The notes beneath the pieces were generated by a model that was not told the DNA's origin, searched no databases, and was given only the letters and a program-made list of their open reading frames with translations. A program made the translations under genes and the position numbers. From Lophius americanus (Eukaryota; Chordata; Actinopteri; Lophiiformes; Lophiidae): a stretch of 64,000 nt of DNA. Where the stretch lies: NCBI GenBank assembly GCA_037951165.1, contig JBBDHG010000112.1:5328501-5392500 (forward strand), read 5' to 3'. Shown one piece after another: positions 12,245 to 24,028 of the stretch. Position 1 is the first letter of the stretch. The number at the start of each line of letters is the position of its first letter.

Positions 12245-14350
12245 CAACAACCAATACACAGTCACATCAACCAACACACAGTCACATCAACCAACACACA
12301 GTCACATCAACCAACACACAGTCACATCAACCAACACACAGTCACATCAACCAACACACAACACACAGTCACATCAACCAACACACAGTCACATAAACCA
12401 ACACACAGTCACATAAACCAACACACAGTCGCATACACAAACACACAGTCACATAAACCAACACACAGTCACATCAACCAACACACAGTCACATCAACCA
12501 ACACACAACACACAGTCACATCAACCAACACACAGTCACATAAACCAACACACAGTCACATAAACCAACACACAGTCACATAAACCAACACACAGTCACA
12601 TAAACCAACACACAGTCACATACACAAACACACAGTCACATACACAAACACACAGTCACATAAACCAACACACAGTCGCATACACAAACACACAGTCACA
12701 TAAACCAACACACAGTCACATACACAAACACACAGTCACATAAACCAACACACAGTCACATCAACCAACACACAGTCACAACAACCAACACACAGTCACA
12801 TAAACCAACACACAGTCACATAAACCAACACACACTCACATAACCAACACACAGTCACATAAACCAACACACAGTCACATAAACCAACACACAGTCGCAT
12901 ACACAAACACACAGTCACATAAACCAACACACAGTCACATCAACCAACACACAGTCACAACAACCAACACACAGTCACATAAACCAACACACACTCACAT
13001 AAACCAACACACAGTCACATCAACCAACACACAGTCACATCAACCAACACACAGTCACATAAACCAACACACACTCACATAACCAACACACAATCACATA
13101 AACCAACAGACAGTCACATCAACCAACACACAGTCACATAAACCAACACACAGTCACATCAACCAACACACAGTCACATCAACCAACACACAGTCACATA
13201 AACCAACACATAGTCACATAAACCAACACACAGTCACATAAACCAACACACAGTCACATCAACCAACACACAGTCACATCAACCAACACATAGTCACATC
13301 AACCAACACACAGTCACATAAACAAACACACAGTCACATCAACCAACACACAGTCACATACACAAACACACAGTCACATCAACCAACACACAGTCACATC
13401 AACCAACACATAGTCACATCAACCAACACACAGTCACATAACCAACACACAGTCACATAAACCAACACACAGTCACATAAACCAACACACAGTCGCATAC
13501 ACAAACACACAGTCACATAAACCAACACACAGTCACATCAACCAACACACAGTCACAACAACCAACACACAGTCACATAAACCAACACACACTCACATAA
13601 ACCAACACACAGTCACATCAACCAACACACAGTCACATCAACCAACACACAGTCACATAAACCAACACACACTCACATAACCAACACACAATCACATAAA
13701 CCAACAGACAGTCACATCAACCAACACACAGTCACATAAACCAACACACAGTCACATCAACCAACACACAGTCACATCAACCAACACACAGTCACATAAA
13801 CCAACACATAGTCACATAAACCAACACACAGTCACATAAACCAACACACAGTCACATCAACCAACACACAGTCACATCAACCAACACATAGTCACATCAA
13901 CCAACACACAGTCACATAAACAAACACACAGTCACATCAACCAACACACAGTCACATACACAAACACACAGTCACATCAACCAACACACAGTCACATCAA
14001 CCAACACATAGTCACATCAACCAACACACAGTCACATAAACAAACACACAGTCACATCAACCAACACACACTCACATACACAAACACACAGTCACATAAA
14101 CCAACACACAGTCACATACACAAACACAGTCACATAAACCAACACACAGTCACATACACAAACACACAGTCACATAAACACAGTCACATCAACCAACACA
14201 CAGTCACATAAACCAACACACAGTCACATAAACACAGTCACATCAACCAACACACAGTCACATACACAAACACACAGTCACATAAACACAGTCACATCAA
14301 CCAACACACAGTCACATACACAAACACACAGTCACATAAACCGACACACA
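12245..14350. repeat. 20-bp-unit minisatellite (about 105 copies)
   Basis: The array repeats the 20-bp unit cacatcaaccaacacacagt. Common variants have cataaacc, catacacaa or caacaacc at the variable position, and occasional units have cact, catagt or gtcgcat. Length is about 2.1 kb. Shortened units appear near 12360, 12510, 12840, 13440 and toward the right end (14120-14300). The unit is not a multiple of three, so the open frame at 12242-12583 is a by-product (20 codons per three units, rich in H, T, N, Q, S) and not a gene. Strand asymmetry is extreme, with almost no G on the plus strand. Confidence 0.97.
12841..14036. repeat. 598-bp higher-order duplication inside the minisatellite
   Basis: The order of variant units from 12841 to 13438 recurs from 13439 to 14036 and appears identical by eye. 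It includes rare markers such as gtcgcat, cacaacaacc, caatcacat, caacagacag and acatagtc. This shows a block of about 30 units duplicated in tandem. Confidence 0.9.
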
Positions 14351-14537
14351 AACCCAATCATTGACATCTCTGGGCACCAACGACTCTGACGATCCGTGGA
14401 TTTTTTTGAACACACCCTCCCAGAGGAGAAAAGATGCAAACTTGAGAAAATTTATATTTCATATAACCAAAGATCTTTTCTCACCCTTTACATTAATAAA
14501 AGGAGTAAAAACTAAATGTAAAACACTTTTATAACCA
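14351..14537. other. Flank between minisatellite and LINE fragment
   Basis: Short AT-rich non-coding sequence with no recognised element. Confidence 0.5.
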
Positions 14538-14757
14538 ATGATAACGTCAAAGTCACTCTACTGGCTCCCCATCCAGCGTATCCAGTTCAAACTCCTCCTA
14601 ACCCACAAAGTCCTCTATGACCAGACATCCTCCTACCTCACAGACCTCATCCACCCTCACAATCCCTCCCTCCGCCTCCGCTCCTCTGACGCCAACCTCC
14701 TCTCTACACCATTCAGGCCTGAGCACCGGACCTCGTGTGACAGAACAACTTTGAGCA
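14538..14757 (+). mobile_element. Non-LTR retrotransposon ORF2 C-terminal fragment (CR1/L2-like)
   Basis: The frame reads SLYWLPIQRIQFKLLLTHK, then YLTDLIHPHNP and LRLRSSDANLL. This is the characteristic segment just after the reverse-transcriptase domain in CR1/L2/Rex-type LINEs of vertebrates, whose usual form is LHWLPV..RI.FKLLLLTYK...YL.DLL...RSSD. In intact elements this region belongs to the polyprotein that copies the LINE RNA at the target site. Here the endonuclease and catalytic RT parts are absent, and the frame ends at 14777 without the usual tail. It is a 5'-truncated dead copy. The clade name is from family knowledge and less certain than the LINE call. Confidence 0.85.
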
Positions 14758-14850
14758 TTTTATGTTTTGATGTCTGATTTTGATTCCTGTTTTAACATAT
14801 GGTTTTACTTTTTCTTATGTACCAGTAAAGAGACTTTGGGTACTTATGAA

Positions 14851-14965
14851 AATATGTTTGTGTAGATTCTCTTTCATCCAGGTCATGGTAATCCATGTGG
14901 GTTGAATCCAAAGCAACTGGACTTCTCTTTTGCCCTGAAGAACTTTCACTTCTCATCCAAGAGGT
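14851..14965. repeat. Dispersed fish repeat fragment
   Basis: The stretch has the form tagattctctttcatccagg...gcaactggacttct...cacttctcatccaagagg. I recognise this recurrent string from many teleost genomes, usually read with a following cttcttcag. The element class is not determinable here. It lies just downstream of the LINE fragment and may belong to it or be a separate insertion. Confidence 0.5.
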
Positions 14966-14969
14966 AGAT

Positions 14970-17365
14970 ATTTGGTACATGGAGAGTTGTTGGTTTATGA
15001 CCGTGCATAACTATTGTGAAAAGGTCTGAGTCGCCAGCAGTCATTAGCAACAAAGTGATCTTGATTGTCTGTCGGGGCATCATGTGGTTCGGCCACACAT
15101 GCAATGCAGTTTTAACATCTCTCCCCAGACGGTTTCGCCAAAGGTTTCAACAAACATCAAACATCAAAACCTCAACCTGATCAATTAATTTTACCCTCCA
15201 AACAAACACTCATTCACACACAACTCAAAGTAATTTGTTTCCTACATTTCCAACATGTTCTTTAATATTGCACAATTAAAAGCAGAATTTTTTTATTTTC
15301 TTTGGAATGATTAAATGTAAACCTGTGTTTCTTAAGATCCTGCTAACGATGGCACTAACGATGAACCAGCACCTTCATCTGTAGCACCATTAAGGGATCA
15401 GACTTATTTTCCAATGAGCCCATTCTGTAAACTCGGATGTATACAGGACTGTTTGATCTTAAGATTGAACTGAAGCCTAAAGTCCAGTGGGCTGATAATT
15501 TGATTGTCCTTTGCCTCAGAGAAGTATGCCTTGCTTTGATAATTCGACATGTCAATGTGAAAATGTGAATCACGAGGCAAATAGTTCATTTTGGACAAAG
15601 AGAGAGGGAGAGAATCTAGCAAATGCAGATTTTTGCACTGTCCCTTCATGGCTGGCATTTAAAGAGGTGGAAATGTAAATTGCAACCATTCCATAAATCT
15701 GATTAACGTCGGTGGGATCGATCACAAAATCAGTTTAGGTGATATTCTCGATATAAAATATCCGTTTCGAGCGGGATGAATGAGGGAAAATGAAAAAAAG
15801 ATATTTTCTGCAAAGCACCATTTGAAGCTTGTGTGTCTCAGCTGCGGTAGCCTTTTTCAGGGTTAAAGCATTCAGAATGAAAAAGGCTACAGCTGAAATC
15901 CTCTGGCTCATTTAAATAATCCTCACGTCATTTTGTAGTGAGAGGAGCAGAATTACTTCATTCGTATTGTGCCGTGAGTCAATTGACTTAATAAGGCGCT
16001 GTCCTGTCGTGCTCCATGTCAACACCTGTAAGCGTGAGAAATTGGTCCCAAAAGAATTGTTCGAAGAAACTGCGGGTTAGCAATAATATGGAATCCACAG
16101 ATTTACAAAGAGAGAGACATCTTGAAACGATTCTTAATTCTTAACCCTGAGCGATGCAGAAATTGTTAATCATTTACTTTTTGTGGGGAAATGTGAATAT
16201 GGCCAAGATATGTACAGCTCTGGCTTACAATGTTACCAGAGTTAGCGGCTAAGTTCACCAAAGGTCACTTCACTAGAATGACTCTCCTCTCACTGTGTGG
16301 CCCTCTGGGTAGTGTCCCTCAAATAACATGTGCAACTGCCGCTGCCTGGATGGCCCCTGAGTAGCTGCTCAACCTGCCTGACTATCTGAACAATAATGTA
16401 TTAAAAACACACTTTAAAAATGAATGAATCCATGAATTCGTTCCCGTCCTCCAGTCGTTCAGCATTTGTCAGGGCTGTTGCGTTAAAACAAGAAATCACA
16501 TGAAGTTGCTCACAATTAATTCATTTCATCTCTAGGCTATTCATGCACCTTAAAGTTTTCTGAGGTGTTGCCGCTCCTGACAGTAGTAGATTTAATTTGT
16601 ATCTTGGAAAACTAAGTTTCATGGATGTTGTTGATGCCTGTGGATAAAAACTACTCATTGAAATAGACAGGGAGAGGGAGACAAAGAAATGAGTTATGCT
16701 GATCTATTTTGTATTTAACCTGCAATTTGAGTGTTTTCTATTCCGTTGGTTTTTTAAGAATGATATAAAATGGGTTATTAAAATAAAAATAAAATTGCCA
16801 TTAAATGTAGCCAATGTCAGTGCTGTTCAGGCCCCGATGTGGTTTCCAACTTTTAGATTCCCTTGCATTAGGGCGTGGTGTCCTAAAGTATACCACGTAG
16901 GTTTTTCTTTCTTCTGCATTCAAATTTAAGGATTTTTGATGAATTCCATTAATGCCATAAATAAAATGAAACTTATTGTTATAGACATACTCAAAGATCA
17001 GTGGAACCTCTGCACCACAGAACTGATAATAAGATTATTTTTAAAGGAAACGCAATTATTATTTTAGAATAATTAGCCGTTAACTGACCCTTTACATAAT
17101 GACACAACTTTTTTTTTCTTAACCATTTGCAAAAGAAATACATCATTTCTCTTGCCCTGCCACAGTTACTGAGGTTTACTATAATGCAAACCAGATGATG
17201 TAAACAACAATATCTTGGAGAGAGAAGCGATTGCAGTATCAAGAGCGAGTTGGAAAGCTCAAAATATGTCTGGACTGGATTAAAAACAGCCTTTCAATCG
17301 CTCAAGAGTCTTTAAATGTATTTTATTATACCTAACATTCCATTCATATTACAGTTTTTGTTTTA
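14970..17365. other. Non-coding region; no gene seen
   Basis: AT-rich DNA without a recognisable exon or transposon. The part around 15900-16030 looks more constrained and is listed separately. Confidence 0.5.
15900..16030. other. Candidate conserved non-coding element
   Basis: It contains closely spaced factor-like words: catttaaataatcctcacgtca, with a CRE half site, then cagaattacttcattcg and gtcaattgacttaataagg. The stretch gtcaattgac is a perfect 10-bp palindrome. It is non-coding and free of low-complexity sequence. Confidence 0.3.
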
Positions 17366-17488
17366 TCCATCCGTTCATTCATCCATCATTCATTCATTCA
17401 TTCATTATCCCTGACCGCTCATCCTGTTCAGGGTCGCAGGGGCTAGAGCCTATCACAGCTGACATTTTGTGAGAGGCAGGGACCACCT
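17366..17488 (+). repeat. Family A dispersed repeat (with CATT tract)
   Basis: A (cattcatt)n tract at 17385-17406 leads into tatccctgaccgctcatcctgttcagggtcgcaggggctagagcctatcacagctgacatt. This is the left end of a repeat abundant in spiny-rayed fish genomes, normally followed by gggcgagaggcggggtacac. Here it stops soon after gagaggcaggg, so the copy is truncated. Related copies occur at 41434 (minus), 42944, 48000 and 59114. Confidence 0.75.
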
Positions 17489-17748
17489 TGGCTGAGTTAC
17501 CAGTTCTGGGCCGGCACAATGTTTGAATACCATCAGGATATTATGGACCCTGAAGTAGAAAGAGACAAATGGTTTGAATATACAAGGCATGTGATGAAAC
17601 AACAGATCTATATCTACAATTTAAAACATGATTTAAAAGCATGAAACAATATGTTTTAACCTGTTCAGAGCTCCGTGTCCATTTACATTAAGCTTTGTTT
17701 TACGACCAATACATTAACAGGCTAATTTAGCTTTTAAATAGTAATAGT

Positions 17749-17764
17749 AAAAAAAAAAAAAAAA
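17749..17764. repeat. poly(A) tract
   Basis: Sixteen consecutive A residues. No retrotransposed body is recognisable immediately upstream. Confidence 0.9.
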
Positions 17765-18299
17765 GGGAATTTCCATCATTGTGGCACAGATTACCCAACG
17801 AGTCTCGTCTAACAAGGATTCTATGTGTCGACTGAGTTTAGAAAGAACATTGGAATGCTAATGATAGAAGATTTGTTGATTATTTATGATACATTTGCAG
17901 GAGTAGTTGAAGAGAGGACATTATGTGTGTGTTTGTGTTCCAGCTGTACATTGGAGTTGGCGCTATTATGTTGGTAGAGAGATGAAAGATAGAATAAAGA
18001 TGAAGTTCTGAGGGGGGATTCTTTGTTACCATGGCAATAAAACTAAGTCCTAACCATGCAGCAAAAACATTCTCTACAATCATAAGATGTTACACGTACA
18101 TTGTTAATGAGGAGAGCCTGGCGTGGACGCTGTCAGGGTTAGGGGGTTTTGATTTTCTTTGACATTTAGCAGTAAAACTAATGTTCCAACTCTGAATTAA
18201 CAACAGAATCAACACAGCAGTAAGTTGGTTCTAAAGAAGCAAACAGTCCTTCAAATCCGCACTTCTACGCTTCACTGTTTTAAGTCACTCTGGCTCTAG
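17765..18299. other. Non-coding region; no gene seen
   Basis: AT-rich, without recognised repeats or exons. Confidence 0.5.
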
Positions 18300-18800
18300 G
18301 TGGGTTGTGTGTGGGGTGGGTTGTGTGTCCCTTGTGGCACCTCCTGCCCCCTGTCCGGTTGGCGTGCCTTTACAGTCCATTGGCACTCGTTGGGGAACTT
18401 CCTGGGCTCTGAACCAGTTTATTCTACCCGGGCCCATGTGGTGCTGTTGGTTCTGTGTGCTCGGTGTTCTCGCACCTTGGGGAGCATGCCAAGTTCATCC
18501 GGCTTCTGTTGGACCCCAAAAAATGGCCCTATGCACTAATGGGGATCTTATTGCATGATCCCATCTACCAGGGGATCATTCAACAAGCATCAACCATGAC
18601 CCGGTGTTCAGTGTGGATCGGGGCCACCAGGGTTGGAGGTCAACATCTCCGCTCTATTTGTTTCTTGGGTTGGCAGGGGTTGCATAAACCACTTCACTGC
18701 TCGATGATGTTACTGCCTGTCCTTACATCCTTGTTTGTCTTTTTTCATCTTTGTGTTTCAGACAAGGTTGATTTTTTCCTCTTGCTGAAAAATAGGTAAT
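18300..18800 (+). other. Unidentified ORF-rich, GC-richer segment
   Basis: Composition shifts abruptly to G/C-rich at 18300 and returns to AT-rich after about 18720. Three plus-strand frames overlap (18300-18539, 18307-18558 and 18455-18799). The third contains a protein-like stretch, FSHLGEHAKFIRLLLDP, faintly similar to the segment after the catalytic palm in Ty3-type reverse transcriptases. The match is too weak to name. It is probably a decayed transposon and has no start, splice or termination signals of a host gene. Confidence 0.3.
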
Positions 18801-19566
18801 AGTTCAAAATAAAACGTAATAGGCTAGTCTTTCAAAGCGGGCTGATGAAGGTTCATATGCACACAAAAACACTTGTCTGCTGTAAGATTAAACTGCATGT
18901 ATTTTTAAGATTTGTTTTGAGCCAATCTTGGCACAAACCATAAGTATGTGTGTAGACAGTTTAAAAAAACAACAACTAATTCTCAATTTTTCCTCCTATA
19001 AAGCCGGTAAACTAAAAAAAAAGTCTTCCAACAGGAGGAACAGAGGAGTTGATACCAGTTACTTAACTAACCAATATAAGACCATTCTGATGTTTTTACC
19101 TCATATGGTAGCATATTGCTACACAGCTACATGATACAGGTAATTTGTTCAATTGCGCTTTGGTTACCTTCACGGTTCACACTCATAATTACAAGTGACC
19201 TGTTTGGAGCTAATATGAACACATCTGTCCTCCACAATGGAAAGCATGAACACAATATGTTTTTCACAAGTCATCGGTGTCACCAACGAGATCAATCATG
19301 GTATTCAAGCTGAAGTGGACGCAGGTGTAGCAATTGTGTGCATGATATTTCGCTCAGGAGCACGGCAAACACTTCATGAGAAAATGGTGAACAGCTGACT
19401 ATCTGAACTGTCGCTCTCCCTTGCTTTAACATTTCATGTGCCACCTTGCATTGTTGCATGTTTTCACGTGAAAGTGGATTATAAAGCTGTTTATAGTGGT
19501 GCCTTGAACTGAGTGATTAAAAGAATGCCTTATGTCCCAAAAAAAAACATGGAAAAGAACCAGAGG
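18801..19566. other. Non-coding region; no gene seen
   Basis: AT-rich, no recognised element. The lower-coordinate side of the LINE endonuclease relic may extend into it undetected. Confidence 0.45.
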
Positions 19567-19865
19567 ACACAAATGTATGTTAAAATCACCTAGAATCAAA
19601 ACTCTGCCAAAACGAGGCATAATAAAGGTACAAGAAGAGGGGATTCCTGTATAAAAGCAGAGTTTGACTTTGGCGGCCTGAAGATCAAAACACAAAGTAA
19701 AGGAGTCTTTGCGTGTTTTGAAAGACATAGAGATTCAAATGAGGAAAAATTGCCAAGTGAGTACTGGGAACATTTAAAATGGTCTCTATGAATCACAACA
19801 AATCCACCTCCACGACCTGAAAGCCCAAGCTTCTGGAAATAACTAAAATCTGCATGGCGAGCCAC
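19567..19865 (-). mobile_element. LINE endonuclease (APE-type) relic, frameshifted
   Basis: On the minus strand two overlapping frames together give the middle of an apurinic-endonuclease-like domain of a non-LTR retrotransposon. One frame (19865 downward) reads FSYFQKLGLSGRGGGFVVIH. The next reads FTLCFDLQAA, then the diagnostic RVLILGDFNIHLC ending near 19567. The GDFNIH motif contains the conserved Asp/Asn pair of the catalytic site. The intervening region reads as IFRPPKSN...FIQE in the first frame and as its shifted equivalent in the second, so at least one frameshift is present. The domain would nick target DNA in a live element. Here neither the N-terminal part nor an RT follows, so it is a dead fragment. 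Confidence 0.85.
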
Positions 19866-19869
19866 ATTC

Positions 19870-21509
19870 AGAGGAAAACAATCATATGGCCAGATTCATT
19901 GACTTTGTATAGTGAACAGCAACACTTCCACTAGAAGCTACACTAGTGGTAAACTAGTGGTTTTAAAAGATCAGACCTGCTTTAGCAATGCAAAATTTGT
20001 CTTGTGCGTGCACCGCAGATAAACCACAGATAAAACATATACAAAACACAAAATTTGTTTCATGTGCATTGTAGATTAAACTAATTTTAAGAGGTGCAAA
20101 GTACATAAAATATGCTGGGGATGCATAGATCTTTTCTTACGCCAGTGGAAAAAGTTATTGGGTACAGAACATGACAACAGGCTGCATGTCATGACAGCAG
20201 TGAATGAAAATAGAAGCTGTACAGGGCAATATATTGTCTCCAACACAGACTTATAATGGCTGTGTGATAGTGTTGGTAGTATACGGGAGCTATCGAGAGA
20301 AGCCTGGCTCATTAAGTTGAGTTATTGAGGGAATGAGTGGGTGTACGAACATGTGAATACCTGACAGGACAAGGCTTTGATGCCCTGACAGGTACGGAGC
20401 TCATTCTCCTGTTATTCTCCTGTCATCTTTCCATCTTCACTTCTCACATATTCTCTCACTCCTGATAAACCTTCAGCTGGTTTATTTTCCCCATACTGTG
20501 TTTTCATAGTTTCCGTCTCTGTGACATCTCTCGGCTTGCTGTTTCTATTTTCTCAATGCATCTCCTCTTCATCGGCTTCTTTTCACTTTTTCATCAGTTG
20601 GTCCCTTCTCCCCCTCACCGCGCTCTGCGTGGTTATGTATAGCAACAGCCTGACAGGACATTCAGGTGGGCGAAGGTGTTAACATCCCTCATAAATAGAT
20701 TTAAAAAAAACAGAATCGATGATATCTGTGTTAATGCTGGATCCTCATGATATGAGCTTGTCATCTTAGCTACTGGGAGGGTATTTAGAATACAGCCTGC
20801 TTAAATGAGTTCTGGTTGGGCTTGTTGGGGCTCATAATGCATTGACAAGAAGGAAATGGTGTGAATGAGTGATCTGCACCCACAGGAGCTGGTTTCAAAA
20901 TTTGGTAAGGTCGTACTGGTTAAGCACGATTTTCAGACCTTTACCAATGCATTGAAAGTTGGACAGTGCTTGGTTTTGGCTCATCCATCGATTTTTGAAT
21001 TTTTTTTAAAGGGAAAGCAGTTTTGCGGCTACTTTTTCAGTTCAATCAGGAGAGACTAATGCATCTAGGAAGGAATAGGTGTTAATTTGAACAATGAGAG
21101 TATTTTAAGAGGTTAAAGTCCTTAGTGCTCAGGCTCGGCAGGGGATTCTCGTGAAGGAGAGCAATCGGTTGTGAGTCCGGACACTGGTTGTGGTGCAGCT
21201 AGAGAACCTCAGAGACTTGGAGCCTGACGGCTGAGGAAGAAGAGGATCTGCCAGATTGTGGTGGGGAGGATGAACTAGGGGGAAAGGCACCAATGTATTA
21301 AAACAGCAAGGGGCTTAGTGATTGGTTTGCATGAGGAGAGAGGTGATTGTTTTTGGATGAGGAAAAGCAGCTAGTATATAGACCAAACAATGCCAGCTGA
21401 GAGGGACAATGAACGAGTTAGTCGGGTGACAGCTAGTTTGGAAAAGGCAATGAGACAGCTATGGTGAGGTTAGTCTCCTGGATTGAACTTTATGAAGAGC
21501 ATCAAGTCG
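19870..21509. other. Non-coding region; no gene seen
   Basis: Unique-looking AT-rich sequence. Short frames at 20076-20312 and 20865-21059 have no recognisable features. A local cluster of actagtgg words occurs at about 19928-19960. Confidence 0.5.
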
Positions 21510-22060
21510 AGGACATTAGGGAATTGTCATCGCCGGCGTTGCTGCTACCACAGATTGCTCAAGTTAACCCGATAACTCAAAAAGCATTTCATAGATCATT
21601 TTCAAATTTTATTCACACATCGACATAAGTGAGAGGAAGACCTGGAGTTATTTTGGGAAAGGTAGGTTGCATATTTCTGACACTAGAGGGAGCTTTGTCT
21701 TTTATGATATTTATGGTATTTTATCTTATTTAATTTTCTAACTTATCACATTTCATTTCTTTCATGGTTTATTTTATTTTATTTCTTTATTTCTAAAGGA
21801 GAGAGACAAATGCAATTTTGATTGTCTGTATGTCCTGCACGTATAGCAAAATTGACAAATAAAAGTCTTGAATCTTAAATCTTGAATCGTGAAAAGGTTT
21901 TCGGTCTATCATTTCTCAACTCTTGGTCCAATTTAGTCCAACTTTGGTGCTCGATTCAAGGAAATCTATCATGTGATCCTATCCTATCGTATTTTACTCA
22001 CTGGGGCAGAGGTCGGCAAAGTACATCATTGTTTAATTCTGGCGTGCTAGGCAGTTACAT
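21510..22060 (-). mobile_element. Family B repeat copy, interrupted
   Basis: This copy is in the minus orientation of family B. It shows ttgtcatcgccggcg, then gataactcaaaaagcattt and gatcattttcaaattt, then ttttgggaaaggtaggtt and cactagagggagctttg. After the insertion at about 21702-21888 the family sequence resumes with tttctcaactcttggtccaa and tttagtccaactttggtgc, then bttttactcact-type sequence at 21990-22000. The terminal hairpin is not seen, so the right end is degraded or lost. Confidence 0.7.
21702..21888 (+). mobile_element. Short retroelement 3' end inserted in family B
   Basis: The insert ends in caaaattgacaaataaaagtcttgaatcttaaatcttgaatc. That is the usual 3' end of fish LINE/SINE-type elements: an aaataaa-type word followed by short terminal (cttgaat)n repeats. 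Because family B sequence continues on both sides, the insertion is younger than the family B copy. No clear target-site duplication could be picked out by eye. Confidence 0.6.
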
Positions 22061-23539
22061 TAACGACAATCCTATAATATATTTAACATCGGTCCATAGC
22101 TGTCCCTGAACGTCGTCTCTGGAGTCTATCACGACAGCATGAGCTGTTTTTGAATTCAGTATGCTATTACAGAATGTTAGAGTGAAGAGGTTATTTTCAA
22201 GTTATAATGGTGATAGCACGCTGGAAAATCAATCACACTGCATGTATATAGAAAATGTCAAAATAAATGTAATAAAATTCAATGTGCTTTACAGGTGGCT
22301 GACCAAAGAGGAGAAGACAAAATGAAAAAATGAAGTAGTTGAAAATACGAAGATGAATTTGGAGACCTATGCGCGCAGAGTAAAGTTTCTGAGGTTAAGA
22401 CAATAAAATGGTAAGTATAGATAATAATAATAATAATAATAATAATAAGAAGAAGAAAGCTTCTACTACTAATAACAACATAATTATATTAAAATGATAA
22501 TTAAACAATCAACTCCTTTTAAATAAATGGTAAAATAAGGTAAGGTAAGGTTAATAAGGTAAGAAGAATAAAAGTAAAAGAGATTAATGTAGTAAGACAT
22601 AAAATAAAGGGAAATGCTTGATTGTAAATAATAAAAATACTATCAATAAAATGATACAATTATACAAACAGTACATGCAAGGCAGACTAATGTGAGGTTT
22701 TTGTTTAGATGGAAAAAATATCTACATTTTCACTCCAACTCAGATCTAGATCCTCTAGAACTTGTTTCAGTGACCTTTTCTTTCCTGAACTGTAATCCTG
22801 TCTCTAAGATATGCATTATGAACTGATCAAAGCCTTTTAAAAATCAGCAGAAAACACAAAACAGCCAGTTTAAGGACTTTAAAATAGATGAAATGTGTGA
22901 TTTCATTCTGGTCCTCGTCAACATTCCTGCTGCAGAATTTTTAAGTCATTGTTACTGATTTATTGTGTTCTTTGGAAGACCAGAATGGAAAGTAAAACAC
23001 AAATCATTACTGCTATAATTAATTAGATATAAAAGGCATCAGAGACCCTGTGCTTGCCAAATAGTGAGCACACTTATTTGTACTGCTCACTTGAAAATGC
23101 CAAATGGTCACCCACATAGAAAATTGAGAAATTGTTAACTAATGACTTATTGATTGTTTACAACCTAATTTTTAAGTTAATTATAAACCATTCATAAATG
23201 TAGTCTTATTGAAAAGTTGTACCTTATATTATAACCCGCTATTGATTAAAGAGTGTAAGAAAGTAGATACCAAGTATGGACATTATTATTTGGTATTCAA
23301 ATTGCTTAGGAGCAGAACATTGTGAAAGAAAGGACAGTAAAAGAGAGTAACACAAAGCTGAGCAGAGGCCAGCCAAGATTAAGACCCAGTCAGCTCTAAC
23401 CTCTCTTCACAGGTCCACACAGAAAACACATAAAGACCGGTGAAAATAAACATATATATTGTATATATTGTAACATAACATGGAATTTTACAATGCTGAG
23501 ATATTTTATACAAATAAGAGCCAAACCTTCCTTTGCCCT
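22061..23539. other. AT-rich non-coding region; no gene seen
   Basis: No exons or named elements were found apart from the ATA/AGA microsatellite at 22419-22458. A run of aaggtaaggtaaggtt-like sequence lies near 22537-22560. Confidence 0.5.
22419..22458. repeat. (ATA)n/(AGA)n microsatellite
   Basis: About ten ata units followed by four aga units. Confidence 0.9.
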
Positions 23540-24010
23540 CTGCCATTATAGGGAGAACCCTGAAGAGAACAAACGTCAACAATAACCTGAACAACTACTG
23601 TCCGATTGTCTGAACGAAATGCTTTGAAAAAATAGTCCTCTCCAAAATTAAAGCCATCAACCCCATCTCTCTGCAGTCACACCAGGTGGCTTATAGAAGT
23701 AACAGATTCACAGACGACAACTCGCTAGCCCTTCACACTGTCCTAACTTACTGCAAGAGACGTGGCACATATGTGAGGATCCTACTCATAGACTAAAGCT
23801 CTGCTTCAATACTATCATCCCCAGAAGGCTCACATCCATCCCCACCAACGTGGCCTCTGCTGTTATTATGCAACTGTATCCTGAATTTCCCATCAAAGCC
23901 ACCTCAGGCACTGACCCTCGTAAAACCTGTCCTCCATTACAGCTGAGTGCTGGTACACCACAAGGATATGTACCAAGAAACAGCCTCTATTTCCACCTGA
24001 CACTTAGATC
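23540..24010 (+). mobile_element. Degenerate LINE reverse-transcriptase fragment
   Basis: Across several frames the sequence preserves the start of a CR1/Rex-type RT domain. It has NNYCPIV (from N.YRPI), then KCFEKIVLSKIKAI, then HQVAYRSNRFTDDNSLALH (from LQFAYR..RSTDDA), then GTYVRILLID (the first catalytic Asp region, normally ARLLFVDFSSAF). After a disrupted part it has SAGTPQGYV (from STGTPQGCVLSP). In-frame stops (for example after LLID) and frameshifts separate these pieces, and the YADD box is not recognisable. It is a dead copy of the enzyme that reverse-transcribes LINE RNA. Confidence 0.88.
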
Positions 24011-24028
24011 TGTGTCGCTACTTTCAAC

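Noticed and set aside
12242..12583. 113-codon open frame rich in His, Thr, Asn and Gln
   Set aside because: It is only the minisatellite read in one frame. The 20-bp unit shifts frame each repeat and there is no promoter, splice or homology support.
12245..14350. CRISPR array
   Set aside because: The units are direct tandem copies without unique spacers, and the DNA is vertebrate.
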